Shown here: positions 48,634-57,642 of the stretch, in pieces
Layout: every line of letters starts with the position of its first letter
Position numbering within the stretch: the stretch's first letter is position 1
Assembly (NCBI RefSeq): GCF_900290235.1
Contig: NZ_OLMK01000063.1
Coordinates: 1-64,000 of the forward strand
Origin: Streptomyces sp. MA5143a
GTDB taxonomy: Bacteria > Actinomycetota > Actinomycetes > Streptomycetales > Streptomycetaceae
Reading direction: 5' to 3'
DNA length: 64,000 bases
Notes under the pieces: generated by a model
What the model saw: only the letters and a program-made list of their open reading frames with translations
What the model was told of the DNA's origin: nothing
Databases searched by the model: none
Translations under genes and position numbers: made by a program

Positions 48634-50310
48634 GTGCGCGGTGACTCGGAAGGACGCGGTGACGCGGAGGTACGCGGCGACCTGGAGTGGGGGACCATCC
48701 CGGGACTCATCCGCGCCGCCGCCGAGCGGTACGGCGAGACCGAGGCGGTCGTCGAGGGGCGGACACGTGTGTCCTACGCCGACCTCGGCGCACGCGTCGA
48801 ACGGGCGGCGGCCGCGTGCGTCGCCGCCGGGGTGCGACCCGGCGACAGGGTCGGCATCTGGGCGCCCAACTCCCTGGACTGGATCACCGCCGCGCTCGGC
48901 GCCGTCTGTGCCGGGGCGGTGCTCGTCCCGCTCAACACCCGCTTCAAGGGCGCCGAGGCCGCGGACGTCCTGGCCCGCAGCAGGGCGAAGCTCCTCTTCG
49001 TCACCGGCACCTTCCTCGGCACCTCCTACGTGGCGTCGCTGCGGCGGGCGGCCGGGCAGGGGGTGCTGCGGCGGACGGCGGGCCCGGCGGTGGTGGGCGG
49101 CGGGCCGCTGCCCGGTCTCCCGCACCTGGAACAGGTCGTCGTCCTCGCCGACGACGCCCCCGCCGACTTCCGCACCTGGAAGGACTTCCTCACCGGCGGC
49201 GACGGCGTCCCGGCGGCGACGGTACGGGCACGGGCGGCCGCACTGGACGGTGACTCGCCCTCCGACATCATCTTCACCTCCGGCACGACCGGCCGCCCCA
49301 AGGGCGCCGTCATCACCCACGCCCAGACCCTGCGCGCCTACGAGGTGTGGTGCCGGCTGGCCGGGCTCCGCCGGGGCGACCGCTATCTGATCGTCAACCC
49401 CTTCTTCCACACCTTCGGCTACAAGGCCGGGGTGATCGCCTGCCTCATGCGGGGCGCGACGATGATCCCGCAGCCCGTGTTCAACGTGCGGACGGCCATG
49501 GCCAACGTGGCCGCCGAACGCGTCTCCGTCCTCCCGGGCCCGCCCACGCTCCACCAGTCGCTCCTGGACCACCCCGACCGCGACGACTACGACCTCTCCG
49601 CCCTGCGCCTGGTCGTCACCGGCGCGGCGGTGGTCCCGCTGCGGCTCGTCGAACGGCTGCGCACGGAGCTGCGCGTCGAGACCGTCCTCACCGCGTACGG
49701 GCTGTCCGAGGCCAGCGGCATCGTCACGATGTGCCGGCGCGGCGACGAGCCGTCGGTGATCGCCTCGACCTCCGGGCGGGCGGTCCCCGGCACCGAGATA
49801 CGGGTCGTGGACCCCTCGGGCGCCCCGCTGCCGCCCGGCTCCCCCGGCGAGGTCCGGGTCCGCGGCTTCAACGTGATGCGCGGCTACTTCGAGGACCCCG
49901 GCGAGACCGCCCGCGCCGTCACGGACGACGGCTGGCTGCGCACCGGCGACGTCGGTGTCCTCGACGACGCGGGCAACCTCCGCATCACCGACCGGATCAA
50001 GGACATGTTCATCGTGGGCGGCTTCAACGCCTACCCCGCCGAGATAGAGCAGCTCCTCGGCCTGCACCCGGACGTCGCCGACGTCGCCGTCATCGGCGTC
50101 CCCGACACCCGCCTCGGCGAGGTCGGCAAGGCCTTCGTCGTCCGCCGCCCCGGCTCCCTGGTCACCGCCGACGACCTCATCGCCTGGGCCCGCCGCGAGA
50201 TGGCCAACTACAAGGTCCCGAGGACGGTCGACTTCGTCGGCGAACTGCCGCGCAACGCGGGCGGGAAAGTGGTCAAGGGCGAACTCCGGGCCCGGTGCCG
50301 GGCGATGTGA
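48634..50310 (+). CDS. AMP-forming acyl-CoA synthetase (FadD3-like)
   Basis: 558 aa from GTG 48634 (GGAGG at 48623-48627). The P-loop IIFTSGTTGRPKGAVITH lies near residues 210-227, the A5 motif TAYGLSEASG near 353-362, and GWLRTGDVG near 433-441. The C-terminal IKDMFIVGGFNAYPAEIE and catalytic Lys in NAGGKVVKGELR follow. It adenylates a carboxylic acid and loads it on CoA. Mycobacterial FadD3, which activates the steroid C/D-ring acid HIP, is a reasonable comparison, but specificity is not visible. Confidence 0.87.
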   Translation: MRGDSEGRGDAEVRGDLEWGTIPGLIRAAAERYGETEAVVEGRTRVSYADLGARVERAAAACVAAGVRPGDRVGIWAPNSLDWITAALGAVCAGAVLVPLNTRFKGAEAADVLARSRAKLLFVTGTFLGTSYVASLRRAAGQGVLRRTAGPAVVGGGPLPGLPHLEQVVVLADDAPADFRTWKDFLTGGDGVPAATVRARAAALDGDSPSDIIFTSGTTGRPKGAVITHAQTLRAYEVWCRLAGLRRGDRYLIVNPFFHTFGYKAGVIACLMRGATMIPQPVFNVRTAMANVAAERVSVLPGPPTLHQSLLDHPDRDDYDLSALRLVVTGAAVVPLRLVERLRTELRVETVLTAYGLSEASGIVTMCRRGDEPSVIASTSGRAVPGTEIRVVDPSGAPLPPGSPGEVRVRGFNVMRGYFEDPGETARAVTDDGWLRTGDVGVLDDAGNLRITDRIKDMFIVGGFNAYPAEIEQLLGLHPDVADVAVIGVPDTRLGEVGKAFVVRRPGSLVTADDLIAWARREMANYKVPRTVDFVGELPRNAGGKVVKGELRARCRAM

Positions 50311-50390
50311 TCCGCCCCGGCCCCGGCCCCCGGCGGGCAGCGGCCCCCCGACCGCCGCCCGCCCCCGGAGGTCCGCCCCCGCACACGACT

Positions 50391-50427
50391 CGGCCGCGGT
50401 GGCTCCCCCTCCGCGCCACCGCGGCCG
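50391..50427. terminator. Bidirectional terminator between acyl-CoA ligase and afsS
   Basis: CGGCCGCGGTGGC (50391-50403) and GCCACCGCGGCCG (50415-50427) form a perfect 13-bp stem with an 11-base loop, midway between two convergent genes. Confidence 0.85.
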
Positions 50428-50447
50428 ATCCCCGTCGGGATGGAGGT

Positions 50448-50678
50448 CTACTTGCCGCCGCCCAGGTTGAGGGCGGGCGGGGCCGGTGCGTGGTTGTCGA
50501 GCGTGGTGATCGTGTCGTCGACCGGCGGCGCGGGCGCGTGGTTGTCGAGCGGGGCGACCGGGTCGCCCTTCGGCGGGGCCGGCGCGTGGTTGTCGAGCGT
50601 GGTGATCGTGTCGTCGGCGGGCGGGACCGGCGCGTGGTTGTCCAGCGCGGCGTTCTGCGGGTTCTTCTTGTCGCTCAT
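50448..50678 (-). CDS. afsS: AfsS, small repeat-containing activator of secondary metabolism
   Basis: 76 aa. Four copies of the LDNHAPxPP repeat (about residues 12-20, 28-36, 43-51 and 59-67), two preceded by DDTITT. This is the hallmark of AfsS, whose S. coelicolor form carries DNHMPxPA repeats in 63 aa. It lies directly downstream of afsR on the same strand, as in S. coelicolor. AfsR activates its transcription and AfsS then stimulates antibiotic production by an unknown route. ATG 50678 follows GGGGAGAG. The leader to the AfsR-type box is about 170 bases. Confidence 0.9.
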   Translation of the reverse strand: MSDKKNPQNAALDNHAPVPPADDTITTLDNHAPAPPKGDPVAPLDNHAPAPPVDDTITTLDNHAPAPPALNLGGGK

Positions 50679-50848
50679 GCTGACGAACTCTCCCCTGGTT
50701 CGAGTGAAGGCTGTACGGCCCCCGTCCGGCGGCTCCCCCGAGGCGTCGCCGGACCGAGGCCCACTCGGCCCTCGCACGGAGCATGAGGGCCGACGACCCG
50801 CCTGCCCCCCGACGCGACGGATCACTGCGCTGAGCATGCCAGGCGCGC

Positions 50849-50865
50849 ATAAACAATCGATGAAC
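50849..50865 (-). promoter_or_regulatory. AfsR/PhoP-type direct repeat upstream of afsS
   Basis: Read on the minus strand, GTTCATCGATTGTTTAT contains GTTCAT and GTTTAT starting 11 bases apart. This matches the 11-base direct-repeat spacing known for PHO boxes and for the AfsR site at the afsS promoter of S. coelicolor. Confidence 0.6.
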
Positions 50866-50873
50866 GCCCCTCC

Positions 50874-50941
50874 GCGGCGCACCTCGGACCGCGGCGCACC
50901 TCGGACCGCGGCGCACCTCGGACCGCGGCGGGCCTCAGGCC
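50874..50941. repeat. 17-bp tandem repeat between afsR and the afsS promoter
   Basis: Three identical units of GCGGCGCACCTCGGACC at 50874-50890, 50891-50907 and 50908-50924. A degenerate fourth unit (50925-50941) contains the afsR stop codon. The array lies immediately upstream of the AfsR-type box. Confidence 0.85.
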
Positions 50942-53900
50942 GCGGAGGCCGGTGAGAGCAGCGCCCGCACCTCGACCGCCTCGGGGGCGCCGACCTGCTC
51001 GTACAGCGCCAGGGCCTCCCGCCAGCAGGCACGGGCGCGGTCCGCCTGGCCGAGGGCGTCCAGCGACCGCCCCAGAGCCGTCAGGACGTTGGCCCGCATC
51101 CGGTCCCCGCCGATGCAGCCGGTCGCCAGGGCCTGTTCGGCGTGCTGCGCCGCCCTGGCCGGGCGGCGGCCCGCGAGATGGGCCTGCGCGATACGGAAGT
51201 GCGTCGTCCCCTCCCACAGACGCTGCCGGTTGGTCCCGAACATCTGTAGGGCCTCGCCCAGTTCGTCCAGCGCCTCGGAGGTGCGCCCCGCCTCCGTGAA
51301 GGCGAGCCCCAGGGCATAGCGCGCGTTGGCCAGCCGCAGGGTGAGCCCCACGCGGTCGTACAGCTCGATGCCCTGCTGGGCCAGCGTGATCGCGTGGCCG
51401 GTGCGGCCCATGGCCAGGTGGACCCGGGAGAGGTTGCACAGCGCGCTCGCCTCCAGCGGCTGGTTCCCGGCCGCCCGCGAACCCTCGATCGCCGCGAGGA
51501 GGCAGTTCTCGGCGTCGGCGTTGCGGCCCTGGATGAGCGCGATGATGCCCCGGTCGTTGCTCGCCCAGTTGAGGGCGGTGGTGTCCCCGGCCCGCTCGGC
51601 GAGGTCCACGGCCCGGCGCGCTTCGTCCTCGGCGTCGTCGTAGCGCCCCGCCACCAGGTGGACGTTGATGAGCGTCGCCCGGGCCCGCCCCTCCGTACGC
51701 GGGTCGCCAGCGGCTTGGGAGGCGTCCCTGGCGGCCAGCGCGACGGACTCGTACTGCTTGGAGTTGGCTCCCGACTCCCCCAGGTCCTTGGCGGCCCACA
51801 GCAGGTCCACACCCCGGCGCAGCCGGTCGGTGGCGAAGGCCTGGCGGGCGCAGGCCAGCAGGCAGTTGGCCTCCGAGTACAGCCAGTCGAGGGCCTCCTG
51901 CCGGCCGCTGAAGCGCAGACCCGGGTACTCGGTCGGCTCCAGGTCGTCCGCCAGCCGGTCCCCGGGCCTCTCCAGCCGGTACACCTCCGCCGCCGTCGCC
52001 AGATAGAAGTCCAGCAGCCGGGACATGGCCGCGTCCCGCTCACCGGGCGGCTGCTCGTCCCGCTCCGCGCACGCACGCGCGTAGAGCCGGACCAGATCGT
52101 GGAAGCGGTAGCGGCCGGGAGCGGCGGACTCCAGGAGGGAGGTGTCGACGAGGATCTCCAGCAGGTCCTCGGTGTCCTCCGGGGAGAGGTCCAGGACGGC
52201 GGCCGCGGCGGCGAGCGAGATGTCCGGGCCGTCGGCCAGGCCCAGCAGACGGAAGGCGCGGGCCTGGGCCGTCTCCAGCTGGCCGTAGCCCAGTTCGAAG
52301 GTGGCCTTCACGGCCAGGTCGCCGGCCTGGAGTTCGTCCAGCCGCCGGCGTTCGTCGGCGAGCTTCGCCGCGAGGACGGACACCGTCCAGGTCCGGCGGG
52401 CGGCGAGGCGGGACGCGGCGATCCGGATGGCGAGCGGCAGGAAACCGCAGGCGGCGACCACGTCGAGGGCGGCCTTGCGCTCGGCGGCGACCCGCTCCTC
52501 GCCGACGATCCGGGTGAACAGCTGGAGCGCCTCGTCCGGGGACATGACGTCGAGGTCGACGAGGTGCGCCCCGGCCAGGTCGACCATCCGCACCCGGGCG
52601 GTCACCAGGGCCGCGCAGCCCGCCGTGCCGGGCAGCAGGGGCCGGACCTGGGCGGCGTCACGGGCGTTGTCGAGGAGGACCAGGACCCGGCGGCCGTCCA
52701 GGACGGACCGGTAGAGCGCGGCCCGCTCCTCCAGCGAGTCGGGGATCGCCGAGTCGGCGGTGCCGAGGGCCCGCAGGAAGGAGCCGAGGACGGTCTCCGG
52801 GTCGGCGGGCCGGGCGCCGGCACCCTGGAGGTCGACGTACAGCTGTCCGTCGGGGAAGGCCGGTCTGGCCTGGTGGGCGACGTGCACGGCGAGGGTCGTC
52901 TTGCCGACGCCGCCGATGCCCGCGAGCGCGGAGACGGCCATGACCTGGCCCTCGGCGGCGGACGCCGCCGACAGCACCTCGCTCAGCTCCGACACGAAGG
53001 AGGACCGTCCCGTGAAGTCCGGCACCGTCGCCGGGAGCTGGGCGGGGCGCACGGCGGTCGCGGAGGGCTCGGCGGCGAGCGGGGCGGAGGGCTCGGCGAG
53101 GGTCGGGTCGGCCCGCAGGATCCGCTGCTGGAGTTCGCGCAGGCCGGGGCGCGGGTCCACGCCGAGTTCGTCGGCGAGCAGACGGCGGGTGTCGGCGTAC
53201 ACGGCGAGGGCCTCGGCCTGCCGGCCACTGCGGTACAGGGCCAGCATGAGCAGTTCCCTCAGCCGCTCCCGCAGGGGGTGCGCGGCGGTCAGGGCGGTCA
53301 GCTCGGACACGGCCTCGGCGTGGCAGCCCTGCTCCAGGTCCATGTCGAGGCGGGACTCGACGAGTTGGAGCCGCCATTCGTCGAGGCGGGCCCGCTGGGT
53401 CTCCGCGTACGGGCCGGGGACGCTCGCCAGGACCTCGCCGTCCCACAGGCCGAGCGCCTTGTTCAGCAGCAGACGGGCCTGGCACAGGTCCCCGGAGCTC
53501 TTGGCCTTCTCCGCGTCGGCGGCGAGGTCCTGGGCGACGGCGAGGTCGAGCGCTCCACCCGCCAGGGAACGGATCGCGTAGCCGCCGGACTCGCTGACCA
53601 GGACGTCGGGGGAGAGGGCCTTGCGCAGCCGGGACGCGTAGGTGCGTACGGCGGCCAGCGCCTGGGACGGAGGGTCGTCGCCCCACAGCGCGTCGATCAG
53701 TTCGCTCGCGGTGGCGGTCCGGCCCTCTCGCAGCAACAACGCGGCCAGCAGCGCGCGTTGCTGAGGTGAGCCGGTGGCGAGGGGTTCGGGGCCGCGCCAG
53801 GCGCGTACGGGGCCGAGCACGCTGAACCGGAGCCCCGTGGCGGTCCCGGCCTCCGGCTCGGGGGCCGCGGCGCCCTCCGGCTCCGGATCCGTCGGTCCGG

Positions 53901-53991
53901 GCGCCGGCAGCGGAGCCCGTCCTTCCCCGGAACCCCGCTGCTCCGGCACCCGCGGCTCACCAGCCTCCGGCACTCGCGACTCACCGCCCAT
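50935..53991 (-). CDS. afsR: AfsR, SARP-type global regulator with NB-ARC and TPR domains
   Basis: 1018 aa. After an acidic Pro-rich N-terminus comes the OmpR/SARP-type winged-helix domain (LRFSVLGPVRAWRGPEPLAT, about 54-73) and the BTAD domain to about residue 290. The NB-ARC ATPase has Walker A GIGGVGKTTLA near 356-366 and LVLLDNARD. C-terminal TPR repeats run from about 690 to the end. S. coelicolor AfsR is 993 aa with the same plan; when phosphorylated by AfsK it binds the afsS promoter. afsS follows directly. The first 50 residues are longer and lower in complexity than I recall for the family. Confidence 0.93.
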   Translation of the reverse strand: MGGESRVPEAGEPRVPEQRGSGEGRAPLPAPGPTDPEPEGAAAPEPEAGTATGLRFSVLGPVRAWRGPEPLATGSPQQRALLAALLLREGRTATASELIDALWGDDPPSQALAAVRTYASRLRKALSPDVLVSESGGYAIRSLAGGALDLAVAQDLAADAEKAKSSGDLCQARLLLNKALGLWDGEVLASVPGPYAETQRARLDEWRLQLVESRLDMDLEQGCHAEAVSELTALTAAHPLRERLRELLMLALYRSGRQAEALAVYADTRRLLADELGVDPRPGLRELQQRILRADPTLAEPSAPLAAEPSATAVRPAQLPATVPDFTGRSSFVSELSEVLSAASAAEGQVMAVSALAGIGGVGKTTLAVHVAHQARPAFPDGQLYVDLQGAGARPADPETVLGSFLRALGTADSAIPDSLEERAALYRSVLDGRRVLVLLDNARDAAQVRPLLPGTAGCAALVTARVRMVDLAGAHLVDLDVMSPDEALQLFTRIVGEERVAAERKAALDVVAACGFLPLAIRIAASRLAARRTWTVSVLAAKLADERRRLDELQAGDLAVKATFELGYGQLETAQARAFRLLGLADGPDISLAAAAAVLDLSPEDTEDLLEILVDTSLLESAAPGRYRFHDLVRLYARACAERDEQPPGERDAAMSRLLDFYLATAAEVYRLERPGDRLADDLEPTEYPGLRFSGRQEALDWLYSEANCLLACARQAFATDRLRRGVDLLWAAKDLGESGANSKQYESVALAARDASQAAGDPRTEGRARATLINVHLVAGRYDDAEDEARRAVDLAERAGDTTALNWASNDRGIIALIQGRNADAENCLLAAIEGSRAAGNQPLEASALCNLSRVHLAMGRTGHAITLAQQGIELYDRVGLTLRLANARYALGLAFTEAGRTSEALDELGEALQMFGTNRQRLWEGTTHFRIAQAHLAGRRPARAAQHAEQALATGCIGGDRMRANVLTALGRSLDALGQADRARACWREALALYEQVGAPEAVEVRALLSPASAA

Positions 53992-54154
53992 CGACGCCCC
54001 CCAAGGCCCTTTGCTATCCAGGCCAGTTTGCCTTGTTCATGGCAGATACGTCAGCCGTGCGAGTCCCCGATCACAGGGAGCCGTGCGGGATGTCACCAGG
54101 TCCACACAATCTCTCCTCGACCCTCCCGGTGCGGGGCAATGACGGACACGGGAG

Positions 54155-54169
54155 CTGACGATCCGTCAG
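54155..54169. promoter_or_regulatory. Operator J, perfect CTGACGNNNCGTCAG
   Basis: CTGACGATCCGTCAG, an exact match, 21 bp before the ATG of the amidohydrolase at 54191. Confidence 0.87.
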
Positions 54170-54190
54170 ATCGGCGCTACCGTGGCGCAC

Positions 54191-55441
54191 ATGGAGACCA
54201 TGGAGAGCGAGACGGTATTCCCGAAGATCATCTCCGTCGACGACCACACGGTGGAGCCGCCGAACGTCTGGCAGGACCGGCTCCCCAAGAAGTACCGGGA
54301 CATCGGCCCCCGGATCGTGCGCGCGCCGCTGAAGGAGATGACGTTCCTCGGCGGCCGTTTCCGGCCCGTCATGGGCGCCCCCGGAGACGACGGCCCCATC
54401 GGCGACTGGTGGGTGTACGAGGACCTGCACCGCCCCCTGACCCGCCTCGACACCGCCGTCGGCTACTCCAGGGACGAGATCAAACTGGAGATCATCACCT
54501 TCGAGCAGATGCGTCCCGGCTCCTACGACGTGGAGCAGCGCCTCGCCGACATGGACGTCAACCACGTCCAGTCCGCCGTCTGCTTCCCGACCTTCCCGCG
54601 CTTCTGCGGCCAGACCTTCACCGAGGCCGCGGACCACGAGCTGGGTCTGCTGGGCGTGAAGGCGTACAACGACTGGATGGTGGACGAGTGGTGCGGCCCG
54701 AAGGCGCGGGGCCGGCTCATCCCGCTCACCCTCATCCCCCTGTGGGACGCCGAACTCGCCGCCGCCGAGGTCCGCCGCAACGCCGCGCGCGGGGTGCGGG
54801 CCGTCGCGTTCTCCGAGATACCCCCGTATCTGGGTCTGCCCTCCGTCCACACCGACGACTGGGACCCCTTCTTCGCCGCCTGCGACGAGACGGGCACGGT
54901 CATCGCGATGCACATCGGCTCCAGCAGCCGGATGCCGTCCACGTCCGCCGACGCGCCGCCCGCCGTCGGCTCCACCATCACCTTCGCCAACTGCTGCTTC
55001 TCGATGGTCGACTGGCTGATGAGCGGCAAGTTCGAGCAGTTCCCGAACCTCAGGGTCATGTACGCCGAGGGCCAGATCGGGTGGATCCCCTACATCCTGG
55101 AGCGGGCGGACGTCGTCTGGGAGGAGAACCGCGGCTGGGGCGGTGTCGCGGACAAGGTCCACCGGCCGCCGTCCGAGCTGTTCACCGAGCATGTCTTCGG
55201 CTGCTTCTTCGACGACGCGTTCGGGCTGCGCAACCTCGACGCCATCGGCGTGGGCAACGTCCTGTACGAGACGGACTACCCGCACTCCGACTCCACCTGG
55301 CCCAAGTCGCGGGAGGTCGGCGAGGCCCAGATGGGACACCTCGCCCCCGACGTGGTCGACCGGATCGTCCGCCGGAACGCCATCGACCTGCTGGGCCTGA
55401 CCGACGACGGGCTCTGGCCGGGGCCGGGGAGCACGGCGTGA
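54191..55441 (+). CDS. Amidohydrolase-2 family protein
   Basis: About 416 aa from ATG 54191 (GTG 54182 possible; neither has a clear ribosome-binding site). ISVDDHTVEPP near the N-terminus holds the DxH-type metal position, MHIGSSSRMPS near residues 239-249 a metal His, and YETDYPHSDSTWPKS near 360-374 the C-terminal Asp/His. This group includes decarboxylases and hydrolases acting on aromatic or alicyclic acids (ACMSD-like). Its stop overlaps the LLM gene start, and operator J controls the pair. Confidence 0.84.
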   Translation: METMESETVFPKIISVDDHTVEPPNVWQDRLPKKYRDIGPRIVRAPLKEMTFLGGRFRPVMGAPGDDGPIGDWWVYEDLHRPLTRLDTAVGYSRDEIKLEIITFEQMRPGSYDVEQRLADMDVNHVQSAVCFPTFPRFCGQTFTEAADHELGLLGVKAYNDWMVDEWCGPKARGRLIPLTLIPLWDAELAAAEVRRNAARGVRAVAFSEIPPYLGLPSVHTDDWDPFFAACDETGTVIAMHIGSSSRMPSTSADAPPAVGSTITFANCCFSMVDWLMSGKFEQFPNLRVMYAEGQIGWIPYILERADVVWEENRGWGGVADKVHRPPSELFTEHVFGCFFDDAFGLRNLDAIGVGNVLYETDYPHSDSTWPKSREVGEAQMGHLAPDVVDRIVRRNAIDLLGLTDDGLWPGPGSTA

Positions 55442-56397
55442 ACGGGACCGGGGAGCGCGAGGTGAACGGCGCCGGCGCGTCACTCCGCTACGGCATGCAG
55501 CTCCCCGTCCAGTCGCAGAGCACCCTCTACGCCGAACCGTGGGAGGCGGACGCCGGCCCCGAGGACCTCGTCGAGATCGCGCGGGCCGCCGACCGGGCCG
55601 GGTTCGCCTACATCGCGAGCTGCGACCACGTGGCGATCCCCCGGCGGCTCGCGGACGCGATGGGCACCGTCTGGTACGACCCGGTCGCCACGCTCGCCTT
55701 CCTGGCCGGCGTCACCGAACGGGTCCGCCTCCTCAGCCATGTCGCGATCGTCGGGCTGCGGCACCCGCTGCTGACGGCCAAGCAGTACGCGACCCTCGAC
55801 CACCTCGCGGGCGGGCGCCTGGTCCTCGGGGTGGGCGCCGGGCACGTGCGGGAGGAGTTCGAGGTGCTGGGCGTGGACTTCGAGCGGCGGGGCGCCGTCC
55901 TGGACGAGTGCGTCGACGCGCTGCGGGCCGCGCTCGGCCCGGACGAGTTCCCGGCCCACCACGGGAAGGCGTACGACTTCGAGGACCTGGGCCAGCGGCC
56001 CCGCCCGGCGCAGGCCCGCGTCCCACTGTGGGTCGGCGGCTCCTCCCCGGCGGCCGTCCGCCGGGCCGCCGTCCGCGGTGACGGCTGGCTGCCGCAGGGC
56101 GACCCGCGCGACCGGCTGCCGGGGCAGATCGCCCGGTTGCGGCGGCTGCGGGAGGAGGCGGGGGCCACCGACCCGTTCACGGTCGGCGCGATCACCGAGC
56201 CGCTGTACGTCGGGGAGCCGGCGTGGGACGTCGGCCGCCGTACGCTCAGCGGCCCTCCGGAGGCGCTCGCGGAGTCGCTCCGGGGGTACGCGGCGATGGG
56301 CGTGGACCAGATCCAGGTGCGGTTCCGCAGTCGCGGCCGGGCCGAACTCATCGACCAGATGGGCAAGTTCGGGGAGCGGGTGGCTCCGCTGCTGTAG
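55438..56397 (+). CDS. LLM-class F420-dependent oxidoreductase
   Basis: 319 aa from GTG 55438 overlapping the previous stop; GTG 55462 (311 aa) has a better ribosome-binding site. FAYIASCDHVAIPRRL, VRLLSHVAIVGLRHPLLTAK and GRLVLGVGAGHVREEFEVLG are the luciferase-like (LLM) signature of F420-dependent dehydrogenases and reductases. It would reduce or oxidise a steroid- or terpenoid-like ring or a hydroxy intermediate using F420; the substrate is not predictable. Confidence 0.85.
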   Translation: MNGTGEREVNGAGASLRYGMQLPVQSQSTLYAEPWEADAGPEDLVEIARAADRAGFAYIASCDHVAIPRRLADAMGTVWYDPVATLAFLAGVTERVRLLSHVAIVGLRHPLLTAKQYATLDHLAGGRLVLGVGAGHVREEFEVLGVDFERRGAVLDECVDALRAALGPDEFPAHHGKAYDFEDLGQRPRPAQARVPLWVGGSSPAAVRRAAVRGDGWLPQGDPRDRLPGQIARLRRLREEAGATDPFTVGAITEPLYVGEPAWDVGRRTLSGPPEALAESLRGYAAMGVDQIQVRFRSRGRAELIDQMGKFGERVAPLL

Positions 56398-56471
56398 GAG
56401 CCACCCGCCCGCGCCCGCGCCGCGCCCGCGTCGTGCGGATCGGCCCGACTCCACCGGGGTCGCTCCGCGGG

Positions 56472-57566
56472 TCAGGAAGAGACCTTGAGGAAGACGTCGT
56501 CGAACGGATTGGTGCTCTTGGCGGGGGTGTCGGACAGAGGGACGTGGTAGGCGATATTGGTGGATCCCACCTTCTCGCCGCATACGCTCTTGCCGTTCTG
56601 CTTCACGGTGAGTCCTCCACTGTGCACGGCTACGGCGTTGACAGGAGTGTTGCTGCCCGCGGCCGGCTGGGTGAAGACAGGACCTCCGCTGTCACCGGGT
56701 TCCGTGCACAGGTTGCTCTGGATCACATTGTTGATCTGTGTGCTCGGGCGTATCAGTCTTCCCGTCTCGTCCGTCACCTGCGCATAGGTGACCCGGGTGT
56801 TCAGGAGAGTCACCTTCCCGCAGGTGGTGCCGGTGGTGATGCCGTGTTTGCACACGTCCATGCCGACCGTGGGTGGGGTGATCCCCTTGACCGGGTGGGC
56901 CCCGTCGTCGGCGATGACCTGGGGCAGCACCCTGTCGGTGTCGGTGCTGTTGTCGAGTGAGTAGACACCGTGATCGGACGGTCCGTAATTGAACTCGAAC
57001 CCGGTTGCCGCTACGGAACCGATCCGGACGGTCTGCTGGGTGACGGGCGTCGCGGCATCGAAGCAATGCCCGGCGGTCACGAAGCCCGACTTTCCATTGG
57101 CGAGTCCGACGGGGAATCCCGCGGTACATCCCGCGAAACCGACGTTGCCTATGCCTGCCCCGCCGCTCACGTCGATGTTCGGCTGCGGCGCCGTGCTCTT
57201 CTCGACCGTGACGGTCACATCGTCACCGAGTTTCAGCGTTCCGGTCACGGCGTCCGGCAGGCCCTTGGGGACGAAGAGGGACACGCCGATCCGGTCGGCG
57301 ACCGGATCGATACCGACCGAGAATCCGTCCAGCCCCGGTATATTGGCCGCCTCGACGAGCTCGAATACCTCGTCGCGGCGACCGGAATCAGCCGCAAGGG
57401 TTCTGGCGGTATTGGCGTTACTGGCGGTACCGGCCGAACTGGCGGTGCCGTTTTCCTCGGTGGCGACACTCACGCCGGCGATGCCGATGACCGTGAGGAG
57501 CCCGATCCCCAAGGCGGCAGCCTTGACGGGCCGAGAACGTCTGGCGTGAGTCCTTTTCAAGGACAT
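56472..57566 (-). CDS. Secreted chymotrypsin-like serine protease
   Basis: About 364 aa from ATG 57566 (AAGGAG 11 bases upstream). A long signal peptide (KAAALGIGLLTVIGIAGVSV) leads to a propeptide-like region (about 45-135) and an S1 protease domain. His is in FVTAGHCFDA, Asp probably in PSDHGVYSLDN, and Ser in TEPGDSGGPVFTQP; paired Cys residues fit streptogrisin-type enzymes. It is encoded 76 bases after the GDSL hydrolase on the same strand and shares its 23-bp promoter box at 58633. Confidence 0.85.
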   Translation of the reverse strand: MSLKRTHARRSRPVKAAALGIGLLTVIGIAGVSVATEENGTASSAGTASNANTARTLAADSGRRDEVFELVEAANIPGLDGFSVGIDPVADRIGVSLFVPKGLPDAVTGTLKLGDDVTVTVEKSTAPQPNIDVSGGAGIGNVGFAGCTAGFPVGLANGKSGFVTAGHCFDAATPVTQQTVRIGSVAATGFEFNYGPSDHGVYSLDNSTDTDRVLPQVIADDGAHPVKGITPPTVGMDVCKHGITTGTTCGKVTLLNTRVTYAQVTDETGRLIRPSTQINNVIQSNLCTEPGDSGGPVFTQPAAGSNTPVNAVAVHSGGLTVKQNGKSVCGEKVGSTNIAYHVPLSDTPAKSTNPFDDVFLKVSS

Positions 57567-57642
57567 GAGTGGCTGCACTCCTTACAGGATGGCGAGGACC
57601 GGAATGATCGGCCCCAGGTCGATGACTGGTCTCTTCGGCCGC

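Noticed and set aside
51394..53769. 791-codon plus-strand frame inside afsR
   Set aside because: Shadow of afsR; Gly/Arg/Leu-rich with no domain.
54028..55437. Upstream extension of the LLM oxidoreductase to a 789-codon protein
   Set aside because: The extension overlaps the amidohydrolase in another frame and has no resemblance to any domain; GTG 55438 or 55462 starts the real protein.
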